Positions 44,274 through 55,551 are shown, numbered from the stretch's first letter. The stretch: DNA of 64,000 nucleotides from Topomyia yanbarensis (GCF_030247195.1 NC_080671.1:210179945-210243944), one strand, 5' to 3'. Notes: generated from the letters alone by a model not told the origin. Program-made: numbers and translations.

Positions 44274-45651
44274 CGAAGGATACGATCGCTGTAAGGAGGG
44301 GCCATTGTTCAGTCAACTGTTTTAAAAATGTTCTTACTGTTGGTAGAATAGCAACCAGCAAGCTTTTCATAGGATCGGTAATGTTGAAAGCTGTGAATAT
44401 CCAGTCCACAATGTCAGAAAATTTAAGGAATCCCGTTTTAGGTTGAGTTTCTGACTGTAAAATTGGAGCACTTGGGATTTTTGGTGCCCCGGGGAGTGCT
44501 GGGAACTCCTGGTTGTATCTCAATTTCCCAAAACCAGGAGGTATTATCTTCGGATTTGTACCAGCCCTTCCAGTTGATGAATTATTTTTATTTTGTACCC
44601 TTGTTTGGGACAACCTAGGACCCTTACGAGGAAGTTCAGGTGAGTTTTGATTAGGTCTTTTCCTAGAGTTTCCAAGCGGAGCCAAAGAATGCCCCTCGCA
44701 AGGGTCGTTAGAGGCGTTATCGTCAGTTGGCAAGAGAGCGAATGGGTTTTCGGAGATAAGTGGAACAGCTCTTTTAAGCATTTCTGCGTAAGAGCGTCTG
44801 GAGCGATCTTTGGCGGATCGCTTCAGTTTATCCGCGCGAAGTTTGTACGTTGGGCATGTCAAAAGTGCATGCGGATTCTCCCCACAGTAAACACACTTCT
44901 CAGCAGGGCTACTGCAAGTATCATCCGCATGGCGTTCCCCACATTTACCGCACCGTTGCTTGTTGCTACAGTAGGTGGCCGTGTGACCTAGCTGCTTGCA
45001 ATTGGAACAATTCATGACCCGCGGTACAAACAGGCGTACAGGTAGACGAGCTCCTCCCACTTCAACGTAGCTCGGAAGTGCAGATCCGGCGAAGGTTACG
45101 CGAAACGAGTCTGATGGATAGTAATTACCATCTTCGATGGACTTTGAGTGCAATTGCTTGCACTCCAAAATCTTAACTGATTGAAGGTTAGGGTCCTTAA
45201 AGCGGCCAGCCCCATCATTCATCAGATCATCGACAGTTAGTCCCGCATCACTTACCACACCGTCGATCTCCACATCACGAGAAGGGATGTAGACGCGATA
45301 CTCCAGCGTAAAGAGGCTATTTCTAACGATATCATTGGCCTGTTTCAAGTCAGTAACGACTACGCGCAGTTTGTCTGACTGAACCTTTTTAATCTCGGTT
45401 ACGGCCGAGTAACGTTTTGTCAGCTCCCGTGCAACAGTTATGCTGTTTAACGGTTTATTTTTGGGCCGAAAGTATACCACCCAAGGACCAGCGGATCCAT
45501 CCTGGTAAACCTTGACTCGGGGGGGCTGTGAGACATTGGGGGAAAGTGGGGGAAGTGGATCGACCATAACATTATCTGTCTCAGTATCAGATATACGTTC
45601 TTCTTCTTCATAATATTCCTCTTCGGAGGGTGATCCTTCTGTTTGTTCCAT
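44266..45651 (-). CDS. ORF1 gag-like nucleic-acid-binding protein
   Basis: 461 codons. Acidic N terminus (EEEYYEEEERISD). A middle region with an RRM-like pattern (WVVYFRPKNKPLNS, DKLRVVVTDLKQANDIV). Three zinc knuckles at about residues 214-265: CSNCKQLGHTATYC, CGKCGERHADDTC and CVYCGENPHALLTC, all complete. A basic/polar linker and a hydrophobic C terminus follow. It coats element RNA in the ribonucleoprotein. The TAA stop (44268-44266) overlaps the ORF2 ATG as ATGGCTAA, which suggests translational coupling or re-initiation for ORF2. Confidence 0.9.
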   Translation of the reverse strand: MEQTEGSPSEEEYYEEEERISDTETDNVMVDPLPPLSPNVSQPPRVKVYQDGSAGPWVVYFRPKNKPLNSITVARELTKRYSAVTEIKKVQSDKLRVVVTDLKQANDIVRNSLFTLEYRVYIPSRDVEIDGVVSDAGLTVDDLMNDGAGRFKDPNLQSVKILECKQLHSKSIEDGNYYPSDSFRVTFAGSALPSYVEVGGARLPVRLFVPRVMNCSNCKQLGHTATYCSNKQRCGKCGERHADDTCSSPAEKCVYCGENPHALLTCPTYKLRADKLKRSAKDRSRRSYAEMLKRAVPLISENPFALLPTDDNASNDPCEGHSLAPLGNSRKRPNQNSPELPRKGPRLSQTRVQNKNNSSTGRAGTNPKIIPPGFGKLRYNQEFPALPGAPKIPSAPILQSETQPKTGFLKFSDIVDWIFTAFNITDPMKSLLVAILPTVRTFLKQLTEQWPLLTAIVSFDG

Positions 45652-46084
45652 TTTGTTGCGGGAGCAACACGCTCGACCGCACTGTTTAACTTAAATCAAA
45701 ATAAAAAATCAAAAGCAATAAAAAGAAAAAAATCGATAAGAAAAGTAAAAAACGAAACACTTCACCAGTTGGTTCCTGACGAGCTGGTAGGTGAATTGAT
45801 CCTTCGTTTGTTTTATTCGTCACCCGCGTGACCTTCACACATTAGAGCTGATATAGCTCGTCTAAACAAAGCCGTCTTTCAGGCAAGAAAAATGTTTAGT
45901 AACGCACTTCACTGCACTACTTTAACTGATATCGCAGGTAACAATTATCACTCGCGGGACTGTTTATTAGTAATGCTTTACTGCAGCCTCTGCCACAGCA
46001 AGCACCTTCGTACCACCGAAAAAACTAAACCACACCGGAGAGAACAAAAAGCACTTGTTTCCCGGTACAAAGTTGGGTTACGAA
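45652..46084 (-). promoter_or_regulatory. 5' UTR / presumed internal promoter of the I-type element
   Basis: Lies between the 5' edge defined by the target duplication and the ORF1 ATG. Elements of this group carry an internal Pol II promoter at their 5' end; I infer this here and see no decisive motif. Confidence 0.5.
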
Positions 46085-46099
46085 TGCGTCCAACTATTT

Positions 46100-47810
46100 A
46101 ACATGCCGTTAAAAACTTTGATGTGGCGAAACGTAGAGCAGATATTTCGAAAAACTTGAACTGTAAAACATTTACGATAAGGGATAAACGATAAAAAAAT
46201 TGGGAAAATCGAGTAATTAATGTTATATACATGGTAAATAAATTGAATCATAGCATTTAAGTATAAGTCTGCTCTGGTACGGTTTGTAATGTATGGAGAA
46301 CGGATAATTACAATGCCTGTGTTCTAAGCAAGAACCGTTCATCAATGAGAAGATCAAAGAAAGAAGATTTTTTTATTTACTAAACAACATTGAACCATTT
46401 TACCGGAATATTGGGAAGATTGTAAACTTTGTCTACGAGTCCAAATTCAACATCTTTGATCCAAATGGCTGTTGATTCGAGTGGAGAAAATCGAACTCAG
46501 ACCTGGACGTAAAACCCTTATAACAGCAGCTAAGCGCAGGGACAATGGAGTTATTGGAGTTATTATATGTCCACTAGAAGTGCTAGAAATTTGGTCTTCA
46601 TTGGTGGAATGATGGATCAGAATGTGTATTTTAATATGAATATCTTAAAATAAATTTTAAAGTAAAGCTTCCGTAAAATGGTACTTTTACTAAGAAATGG
46701 TGGATAATGGAAATTCGTTCAGGAGAAGAACCTAAAGCATAAGGCGTGTAAAAAACGTTTAGAGTAAATTTATAATTGTTTAAATGTTATGGATTCTCCA
46801 CTGCGGACCCCGCTTATTAACTGATTAGAAAAATAAATGGGATTATTTGAATAAAAAGTGCGAAACTATCCGGATTATAATGAGAATGATCTTAGAAACT
46901 ACTATTTAGAAGAATCGAATAAAATTTAAGTTGAATACACACAAAAACTAGTGGTTAGCATTCCAATACGATTGAAAACTGTAATTACCAGGGATTGTAA
47001 TTCTCTCTCGCGAGAAGTAGCTTATCCGATGTCCAACTTTTCCGAGATAAGATGAGTCGCAAAATTCTCCGTCTCCACAAATAGCGTGAGAATGATTTTC
47101 CAGATAAAATTTATTTGACTTTTTCCTTCTCAACGGAGAAGGTGATAAAATTTTAATTTCGTGGAAAAGGATAAAAACTTCAAAAAATGCACCTAATTGC
47201 AAAGAAAAGCGGCACAGAAGTATGATAGACTTATTTTATCGTGTTTTGGAATAACGACAGCAAAGCAGGGAACACAAAAAGGATATCGTGATAAACTCAA
47301 TCACTCATTCTCCGGCTGTTTTACTTATCCGGAGAAATAACACGTTGTATTTATCCGGAGAGGTTGTGTGAGTGCCAATAACTTTTCGTGTGAAAATGTG
47401 AGTTTTAGTTGTCGCAGTAGCAAACTATACGGGCGCATTTATTCATATGAGCGATAAATGCAATAAATGCAATGGTAATTACAAAGAAAAGCTACCACAT
47501 TTAATATTTCTTATAGAAATTGAAATTGATTTTTTTTAAATATGTGTACTGTACGAATATGAGATTGGGTGCATATTTGACTATCTTTAGAATTATGATT
47601 ATTTTTGAAAAAATGAGCATTTGTAGTACAAAGATAATTATTGTATCTCCCCTATGCTGTCTAGTAAACTATTTCTACATAAATAAATAAATTATAAATA
47701 AATATCTCGTTGACGTTAATAAATTAATCGTTAATAATTAAATGTCTCGTCAACTAATTTTTTACTTGTAAAATGCATATCAGCATTCCGCATAGCGGTG
47801 TACCAAAATG
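46100..47810. other. No gene seen
   Basis: Unassigned AT-rich DNA. Words such as TTATCCGGAGA recur near 47330-47365, but no element boundary is clear. Confidence 0.4.
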
Positions 47811-47819
47811 AGATTGTGT

Positions 47820-48160
47820 CACTGTATACCGCACAAGGAAATGAAAATTTATCAAAATTTAGTACAGGTTTAGACAATTTGTGCATTCCAATTAGTGAAA
47901 ATTCATCAGCCAAGAATGGCCATTGTTTTGCTGGTCAAAAGAAATACAAATGATTAGTCGTTATAAAACGGCGATAGAGGATCATTTTTTTGCTTTTTTA
48001 TTTGGCCCATTTGACAGATATGTCCCGGATTCAAAATAATGATGTTCCTACCACTGATGACAGCGACAATCCTAATCTAGTGTTCTGTATCTACTGCCAA
48101 AATCCATCCCGAAAAGAAACTCCGGACAAACTGTTACTCGCCAATCACAGAGGTTGGCAG
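47820..48160 (+). repeat. Relative of the right half of the 56188-56996 element, extending beyond it
   Basis: 47820-48101 matches 56727-56996 closely. The 56-kb copy ends at its target duplication, while this one reads on without a break. The frame across the end is DDSDNPNLVFCIYCQN and then PSRKETPDKLLLANHRGW before a stop near 48162. It has a CX2C pair, so it may be the 5' coding end of a larger parent transposon. The protein is not recognised. Confidence 0.5.
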
Positions 48161-48164
48161 TAAA

Positions 48165-48850
48165 TAATAGAGAAAAGTTTTGTTTTTCATAAACCGCTGT
48201 GAACTACAGACATTTTATACACAGACTAGCGAAGTGTCAAAAATTGTAGCCAAACAGACTGTCAAAAAGTGCAGCCAAACGAGCATAAGGGGTTTGAGAG
48301 GGGAAGTGCAAGAGGAACCCCATGCCCGTGCTGGTTTACATTCATGGTTGCTAGTTTTATTGTTTTTCTCTCCACTAGTCTGTTCTATAAAGTGTCTGTA
48401 CTGTGAATTATGTTCGATCAGTAACGGCCCGTCCGGAACTCTCCCCCAAAGAGAATCCCGACAGCTGGCCTCCACGCCGCAATCATATTTGTCGAGACTT
48501 CCCTCTAGCCACCAAGTGACGCGACTGTGGGAATGGGGCACTACGTCTCAAATCCTTTTTTCAATAAAAATGTGACTAGGGAAATAATTTGCATACTTTT
48601 ATTCTAAAGTCTTTCGTAAAGCAGCTCGTATAAAAATATTCGTGTTATTCCTGTTATAGGGTAGACAAACCCTTATTAAGGGATTACATCAGTGTAGAAT
48701 GTCTAAAAAATTGGAATTTTTATGATTGGTCTAAAATGTGCTTTATGGTCATGAAAATGGTATACCAACAAACCACAGGCGATAATAATTGTTAAATGTT
48801 CGTTCCGCTGCAACACCTCTTTTGTAGGGGGACCCGGCTATTAAGACGGT
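48165..48850. other. No gene assigned
   Basis: Frames at 48180-48575 (plus) and 48215-48541 (minus) overlap each other and show no domain. Poly-purine tracts and unassigned repeats only. Confidence 0.35.
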
Positions 48851-48851
48851 G

Positions 48852-49449
48852 GGGGTAATTCGGACCACCTCGATTTCTTAGAAAATAGCAAGACTTTCTG
48901 ACTATCGTACATATTCATGGAACCGCAATCCTAAAACATTTATTTTGAGAGCTGAATTTGATTCTTTGTTCTTTGTAGAAAGCAGAAACAACGTGTTTCG
49001 TTTTTTTGCCATTCTCAAAACAAAAATCATTGTAATTTGAAAAAACCGTGATTAAATCAACATACAGAAGTGAAAAAAATAAAAGGTAAGTGTTTTGGAA
49101 AGCTTTAGTTTTTTATTATATGAAATGATTTTTGTTTGGGTGAAAACACATATATTTTCGAGACGCTCACCACTTTTGTGCGAAATGAGCGTACTGGGCT
49201 ATTCGGACCCCCTATTCCGTCAACCACTGTTCAGCGGCTTGCGGCTGCGCACACCACAGCAAAGAAAATACATGGGCCGCTAATCGACTGCTGTGACTTA
49301 GATTAAGTTTTTGTAAAGCAATTTATTTTCTTTTGCTTCATAAGGAGTGTCTCTTGCAAATATTTCATAGGTAAACATAATTCCATTGTAAAGAAGATTA
49401 AATAAAAATGACGGTCTGAATTGCCCCATAGGGAGGTCCGAATTACCCC
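48852..49449. mobile_element. MITE with GGGGTAATTCGGACC ends
   Basis: Left GGGGTAATTCGGACCACC; right, reversed, GGGGTAATTCGGACCTCC. Internal TTCGGACCCCC and TCTGAATTGCCCC words repeat the terminal motif. About 600 bp, no transposase. TA follows the right end, but the left flank does not show TA. The termini resemble the GGGGTATTTTGGACC part of the 9794-10691 ends. Confidence 0.8.
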
Positions 49450-49827
49450 TACATTGTAAAAAAATGGAAAAACGTAGAGATTTGCAAATCGTCGCCTAGC
49501 GTTGCTATTGAATGGTGCAAATGAACCTTTTATTGCATGGAACCGACAGCATGAAGTAACAAGTTACTTTACGCTTGTCCGGACATGCCGTAGACTCAGG
49601 TGATTCGCATTTCTAATGCCAAAAGACCCTGACTCCTACGGTAGCAGACAAAAAGTTAAGTCGCCGGTGAGCCCTAAGCTTGCATATATGATCCTTCCAC
49701 GCTTTTCTAAACTTTCTCCCTTCAACTCCTTGCTTTCTTTTGAGTACTATGGCTCTAAATATTGAAAAATATACTTCACCTTCCAGTCCCTTGCTAATTA
49801 AATGCCGTAACAACTGTTGACACATTC
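49450..49827. other. No gene seen
   Basis: Unassigned DNA between two repeats. Confidence 0.35.
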
Positions 49828-50437
49828 GTGGAATAGCTTAGTTCTCGCCCTAAATATCAAAAATGTCGAAATTTAAAAAAAAATTAAAATTTCACCTAGG
49901 GCAATGAGCCTATTTCCGTTCTAACCAAAGAACGCATTGGTTCAAATGTCAAGGCGATTTTTGTTTTCATATTGTTTCATAAGTAGACAGCAAAGATATT
50001 TGTGCCACTTCATAAGCATTGCATCAATTGTAGTCCAAGTAATTATTGAAATGGTGAGGCACCCCCCCCCCCCGCCCCCCCCCCCCTAATACGACTAAAA
50101 TAGGCTCTTAACTCTAATATCTTTCGCTTACAACGTATACGAAACAGAATGTAATGCAACAAAAGCACATTGGAGAATGTATTACACCGTACTTGAAGTG
50201 CAGAACTAGAGACAACGCTATATATCTAATATAAAAGGAGAAAAAAAATCCGCCAACTAGCCCCAGACTCCCCTAAATATTGTTAAATGATAAGGACATC
50301 CATATTCTAATAGCAGCATTCACCCAAAGTTTTTAAAACATACTTCTTTTTAGCTAAAATTACATATAATGCTAGTTTCAGTACCGCAAGTAATCACTAA
50401 AGACTGAATATTTTTTCACACAGCTTCCCAACACCGC
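49828..50437. repeat. Duplicated repeat block, unoccupied copy
   Basis: Matches 51288-51720 plus 54727-54861 plus 55109-55145. It preserves the empty sites of the LINE (near 50262) and of the 247-bp MITE (AAGT at 50388-50391). It contains a MITE with AGGGYAATGAGCC ends at 49896-50115 and a poly-C tract at 50065-50094. Confidence 0.8.
49896..50115. mobile_element. MITE with AGGGTRATGAGCC ends, copy 2
   Basis: CTAGGGCAATGAGCCTATTT at the left. Near the right end, TAATACGACTAAAATAGGCTC gives its inverted partner. AATGGTGAGGCACC lies inside. Same family as 33598-33914 and 51346-51570. Confidence 0.6.
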
Positions 50438-50504
50438 TATACTTTATCATTAAAAGTGGCAATTGGGTCATTAAATGAAGAATAAAATTCCTCTTTTGTT
50501 ACAT

Positions 50505-50690
50505 TAACCCTCTAGTGCCCAAATTTTTTTTTTTGGCTTGAAAAAACTGGAGGAGGGCTTCGTGATGAGAAAAACGAAAATAATGTTGAAAATTCTTAAA
50601 AGTAATGGATTTTTCATTAAAGCCTTGAAATAAGTAGGCCGCCTAGAGGCGGTGTTGGGCACCTGGGTGAATAAAAACAAAAACTTTTTT
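50505..50690. mobile_element. Small MITE with TTAACCCTCTAG end and GCCTAGAGGCGG palindrome
   Basis: TTAACCCTCTAGTGCCCAAA at the left and CCGCCTAGAGGCGGTGTTGG followed by GCACC at the right. The palindrome CCGCCTCTAGGCGG is shared with 55138-55551 and 55896-57080. Confidence 0.55.
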
Positions 50691-51287
50691 TTCTTCTAGT
50701 TCCTTCAACATAAGCGAATACAGATGGTTGCTTATATTTTGGACTCCATCAGAACGCAAAATAACTAAACTGTAAGGAGTATTTCTCTAGTGCTTTGGTC
50801 GTTTAAATTCACTTCTAATTTATAGTAGGGGAGTCCAGGGCCTGCTGGCGATGGTTTCACTTATCATGTTTTTAATTTAAGAAGATCGTGTAAAAGTGAA
50901 TGCGTTGCATAAAAGAGCAGCTGTTAGCTGCATTACAGAATTTTAAATATGTGACGCGGGAATCTCGTCAATTTACGACTATACGCACAATGATGCCACC
51001 TGGCCTTTTTTGATGATAAAGTATTGATCGCGTGAGATGTTTTTTTGAATAAAACTGCAAATTAATCGATACCTGTTATTATTTTTCAGCCTCAATGTTC
51101 CTGCATTTTAATTTCGGCGCACACTTTGTATTCAAAAGCTAAATTTTCGAAATTCTTCAGGTGAAATTCCGAAGTAAACAAACAAAAAAACAAACAAAAA
51201 AAAACAAGCGAGCAAAAAATATACGTATACGTATACATACGGCCAAGGTAAGTTGTTTTCGCGCGCTATCGAAAAATCTAGTCATTA
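50691..51287. other. No gene seen
   Basis: Unassigned. There is an AAAACAAACAAAAAA-rich tract near 51175-51215 and an alternating ACGTATAC run near 51222-51240. Confidence 0.35.
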
Positions 51288-51720
51288 GTGGAATAGCTGT
51301 GAACTCGCCCTAAATAACAAAAATGTTGAAATTTACTAACTTTACCTAGGGTAATGAGCCTAACCATGAAAAACCGTTGGATAGATCGGCGTTGACCATC
51401 TTTGTTCAACTTATTGGTTCAAATGGCGATTTTTGATATCATAATGGTTCATAAGAAGAAAGCAAAGATATTGGTGCCAATTCATACGCATTGCATCAAT
51501 TGTATTCCGAGTCATTAATGAAATGGTGAGGCACCCTTCCTAATACGACTAAAGTAGGCTCTTCACTCTGATACGCTCGAAAACTCAATATCACTTACAA
51601 CGTGTACGAAACAGAATTTAATGCAACATAATGGAGAATGCATTAAACAGTACTTGAAGTGCAGAACTAGAGACTGCGCCATATGTCTAATACAAAAGGA
51701 GAAAAAAGATTCCGCCAACT
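51288..51720. repeat. Duplicated repeat block, occupied copy (left part)
   Basis: Counterpart of 49828-50262. It includes a MITE with AGGGTAATGAGCC ends at 51346-51570. It is interrupted after CCGCCAACT by the LINE and resumes at 54726. Confidence 0.8.
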
Positions 51721-54649
51721 GGTCTAGCATGCCATCGGGTACATCACGCCCCTTCGGCATGTCGGCACGATTGCCACGTGGCGCTGGCGATTTACGGCTA
51801 TACTACCAAAACGTCAGAGGGCTAAGGACGAAAATCGAGGACTTGTACTTGGCTGCTCTTGACGACGACTACGATATTTATGTTCTGACGGAAACTTGGC
51901 TTGATGATCGTATTACATCGATGCAGCTCTTCGGGGATTCTTATGCGGTTTATCGCGCGGATCGAAGCTTACATAACAGTGTTCATGGTCGCAGCGGGAG
52001 AGTTTTGATCGCTGTTTCTTCCGCACTAGCCTCCTGTGAATTTGGTGTGGATAGTTCATCAAGCATTGAAGTTGTTTGGACGAAGATTACTACGCATACG
52101 AAGAGCTACTTTATTGGAGCTGTTTACATTCCTCCTGAAAAGCGACTTGACTGCACTATTACGCAGCTCCATCTCGACTCTATAGAACACGCTTCTTCTC
52201 AGGCAGATGCAAACGATGTGATAATAGTTCTTGGTGATTTCAACCAACCAGGACTGATGTGGGTTTCTTCAGGACGTGGATACGCTTACCCTAACCCGTT
52301 ATCCTCGACAACAAATCCTGCCAGCCGCTTACTTCTGGACGGGATGGCTTTTCACGGACTAAATCAAGTAAGCACGATTTCCAACCATCAATCCCGTTTT
52401 CTTGACATTGTGTTCGTCAGTGAGAATGCTTTGCCTGAGTGTTCTGTGAGTGAAGCTTCCAGTGTTATCGTTCCTTTGGATAACTATCATCCCGCATTAG
52501 AAATATCCATTTCCATCATTAGTTCACCACAATATGAAGAAGATTTATCTGTGAATCGTCGTAATTTTCGTAAAACTGATATAGCAGCACTACGTCGCAC
52601 CCTATCGCTGATTGACTGGAGTGTATTACTTGATCAAGTTGATGTAAATGCTGCAGTTGATCTCTATAACCGATTACTCATTGACTGTGTTGAAAAATCC
52701 GTGCCAGAATGTCAACCTCCCAAGAAGCCTCCATGGTCTAACGCCATGCTTCGGAATCTGAAACGCACCCGTGCCAAAGCCCTACGTGCGTACACAAATC
52801 GTCGATGCCCTATTCTCAAGCGCTTTTTCGCACTCGCCAGCAACGAGTACCGCTGTTACAATAAATTGCTGTACAAAGGATATGTGTACCGCATCCAACA
52901 AAACTTACGACGAAATCCGAAGGGATTCTGGGCTTTTGTTAAAACGAAGAGAAAGGAAACGGGTCTCCCGTCTAGGATGGTCTACAATGGCGAAGTAGCA
53001 ACTACAACGGCGGAAAAATGCTCCCTATTTGCCAGCTACTTTTCAAGTGTCTTCACGACTGATGTGCCATCTGCCATCGAGCTCGAAAACGCGACCCGTG
53101 ATGTTCCCATTGGTGCAGTGGATATGGATGTATTCACTATTTCAGTACAATCGGTTCTCTCTGCAATACGGAAAACAAAATCGTCTTATGCTCCAGGACA
53201 AAGTGCTATGCCGTCTGCTGTTCTGAAAAAATGTTCCGATATCTTAGCGATCCCACTGACGCACCTTTTCAATGTGTCGCTTCAGCAGCAAAAATTTCCC
53301 GATGATTGGAAGTTTTCAGTTATGTTTCCGGTTCACAAGAAAAATGACAAAAGCAACATCGTGAACTACCGGGGAATCACTTCGCTGAGAGTTGAGTCGA
53401 AAATCTTCGAAGCGCTTATCAACGAGGTGCTGTTTTTTGCTAGTAAACATTACATAAGCCCTTGTCAGCACGGATTCTTACCTGATCGATCGGTTGAGAC
53501 GAATTTAGTTAGCTTCACATGGTTTTGCATTGAAAACATATCCAGGAAACTCCAGGTGGACACGGTCTACACAGATCTTAAGGCCGATTTCGACACAGTT
53601 AACCATGAGATACTGCTTGCAAAGCTTGATAAATTAGGATGTACCTCGAGTTTCTGCCACTGGCTTCGATCCTACCTTGTTCACCGCGAGTGCGTCGTGC
53701 AAATTGGTGACAACGTGTCTGAATCTTTTTGTAATAATTCCGAAGTGCCCCAAGGTAGTACACAAGGTCATTTACTATTTTCATTATTCGTGAATGATGC
53801 GGTCTTTGTTCTAATGCGTGGAGGGAAACTATTTTTTGCCGACGACTTGAAGAAATTTCTTGTGATAAGGAATGAAGCCGATTGCTGTGAGTTACAGTGT
53901 CTCATTGATACATTTTACAATTGGTGTCAAAGAAACATGTTGATCCTTTGTGTTACGAAATGTTTCAGTTTTCATCGTACAAGAGACATGCTTAATTTTA
54001 ACTACAGCATTGCCGGAACTCAGCTGCAACGCGTCGACCACGTAAAAGATCTAGGTGTTATTCTCGATGAAAGGCTAACTTATACCAATCACCTGTCAGC
54101 GACCATCGACAAAGCAAATCGACTACTAGGTTTTATGTTCAAAATTTCTAGCGAATTCCGGGATCCTCTGTGTTTCAAGGCTTATATTGCTCACTGGTGC
54201 GCTCGCAGTTGGAATTTGCAAACATCGTCTGGTGCCCTTATCATGCAACGTGGAGTGAAAGGATCAAAGCTGTCCAGCGCAAATTTATACGATATGCTTT
54301 ACGTCAATTGCCTTGGAATGATCCGTTGAACCTGCCACCGTATGCGAACCGTTGCAGACTATTAGGACTACATACTTTGCAAGAACATAGACATACTTCC
54401 CAGGCCATTTTCATATCAAAGCTTCTGTTGGCTGAGTATGATGTTCCCGATCTCCTTGGACAAAACAACCTCTACGCCCCAACCCGTGTTCTTCGCCCTC
54501 GGACATTACTACACATCGAAATGCGAAACACCAACTACGCTGCTAATTGTCCGATTTTAGCGATGGTTCGTCGCTTCAACGAGCTTGCCGAGCACTTTGA
54601 CCTCAATTATAATTCATCACAATTTCGTCACCGTTTGCTGTTACATTAG
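51721..54649 (+). pseudogene. LINE ORF2: endonuclease and reverse transcriptase, one frameshift
   Basis: An open frame runs to 54329. The first ~34 codons of the longest frame (51621-51720) come from the flanking repeat, not from the LINE. Endonuclease: LRLYYQNVRGLRTKIED, LTETWLDD, GRVLIAVS, AVYIPPEKR, IIVLGDFNQPG, ISNHQSRFLDIVF. RT: YAPGQSAMPSAVL, PVHKKNDKSNIVNYRGITS, QHGFLPDRSVETN, YTDLKADFDTVNHE, EVPQGSTQGH, FADDLKKF (~53837). At about 54180 a one-base loss shifts the frame; the proper C terminus (LYCSLVRSQLEF...VQRKFIRYALRQ) continues at 54181-54649. GSTQGH in place of GSTLGP may also impair it. Confidence 0.85.
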
Positions 54650-54725
54650 GTTAATTATTTTTAGTTTAGTTCATTAAAACTTAGTGTCAGATGAACACAA
54701 ATTTTAAATACAAATACAAATACAA
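51721..54725 (+). mobile_element. 5'-truncated CR1/L2-like LINE with CAAATA-repeat tail
   Basis: The left boundary is fixed by comparison with the empty site at 50262: the repeat reads ...CCGCCAACT, then element sequence starts. The right end is repeated ACAAATACAAATAC up to about 54725, followed by the rest of the repeat. AACT may be a short target duplication. Same family as 29990-33563 and 62386-63722. Confidence 0.88.
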
Positions 54726-54861
54726 ACTAGCTCCAGACTCTCCTAAATATTATTAAGTGATAAGAATATCCATATTCTAACAGCAACATTCACCCAAAGT
54801 TTTTAAAACATACTTCGTTTCAGTTAAAATTGCACATAATGCTAGTTTCGGTACTATAAGT

Positions 54862-55108
54862 GGCCTGTGTTAAGCCAAAGAGGACCAAGCGCCATTTAGA
54901 GATACATGCTCTAAAACCGCTATCGCATCCAACATAGCACCAGCAATAGCCACATCTAATTATTTTTGGGAACACAAATATCAAACGAAAGCAAATAAGT
55001 GGTCTTTAATTTGCCACGCTAATGATAAGTTACCTAAAAATGCATTTTAACATGAAAAATACCAGAAAAAAATTATGGCGCTCAGTTCGGTCTGGCTTAA
55101 CGCAGGCC
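54862..55108. mobile_element. 247-bp MITE, GGCCTGYGTTAAGCCA ends, AAGT target duplication
   Basis: Left GGCCTGTGTTAAGCCAAAGA and right, reversed, GGCCTGCGTTAAGCCAGACC, with GCGCCAT shared further in. AAGT flanks both sides (54858-54861, 55109-55112). The unoccupied repeat at 50388-50391 has a single AAGT. Confidence 0.9.
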
Positions 55109-55137
55109 AAGTAATCACTAAAGAAATTTTTTTTTCG

Positions 55138-55551
55138 CTCAGGTGCCCAACACCGCCTCTAGGCGGGCAAAGTATTTTACCAAAAATCCTAAACTTCCGA
55201 ATTATTACACTAAACCAATTCACATCTACAGTGAAATGCTAGTAACAGGCTACTCAAAAATATTTTTTTTTAGTTTTTGAAATTTCCAAAAATAGTTAAA
55301 ATTTGTTTAATGAAGATTACCACTAAACACAAAATATTTTTGTTTTCACGTTTTCCTCGAATTTTCAACTTTGAGCTTCAATTGCCTTTAACAGAAAGCT
55401 ACGAATATTCAAATAATGTGTGTGTATGAAAGGTGTGAGCGTTGGGAAGAAATGCTAGTGCGGATGACAACATACAATCATGTTTTAGTAGTTTTATTTA
55501 GATTTTTATAGAGACCGCCTAGAGGCGGTGTTGGAAACTAGAGGGTTAACC
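55138..55551. mobile_element. MITE with CCAACACCGCCTCTAGGCGG ends
   Basis: CCAACACCGCCTCTAGGCGG at the left, and its reverse complement CCGCCTAGAGGCGGTGTTGG at the right, which then continues to CTAGAGGGTTAA. About 410 bp. A second copy (55896-57080) is interrupted by another element. Confidence 0.8.

Larger units (their letters stand above)
40115..46084 (-). mobile_element. Full-length I-superfamily non-LTR retrotransposon, apparently intact
   Basis: Minus strand. A 5' UTR of ~430 bp (46084-45652, starting TTCGTAACCCAACTTTG), ORF1, ORF2 overlapping by 8 nt, a 3' UTR of ~450 bp with a reverse-strand AATAAA signal (40144-40149), and a poly(A) tail (T-run about 40112-40130). A 15-bp target duplication TGCGTCCAACTATTT flanks it (40100-40114 and 46085-46099). 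The RNase H domain places it in the I superfamily (I, Loner, Outcast, LOA and relatives); the exact clade is not decided. Both ORFs are open and the duplication is perfect, so the insertion is probably young and may be competent. Confidence 0.92.

Noticed and set aside
48180..48575. 131-codon plus and 108-codon minus frames on the same DNA
   Set aside because: They overlap each other on opposite strands, show no domain, and neither has supporting context.
50065..50094. Poly-C run as a functional element
   Set aside because: The second copy of the repeat has a simple CACCC there; expansion by slippage or an assembly problem is the simplest explanation.
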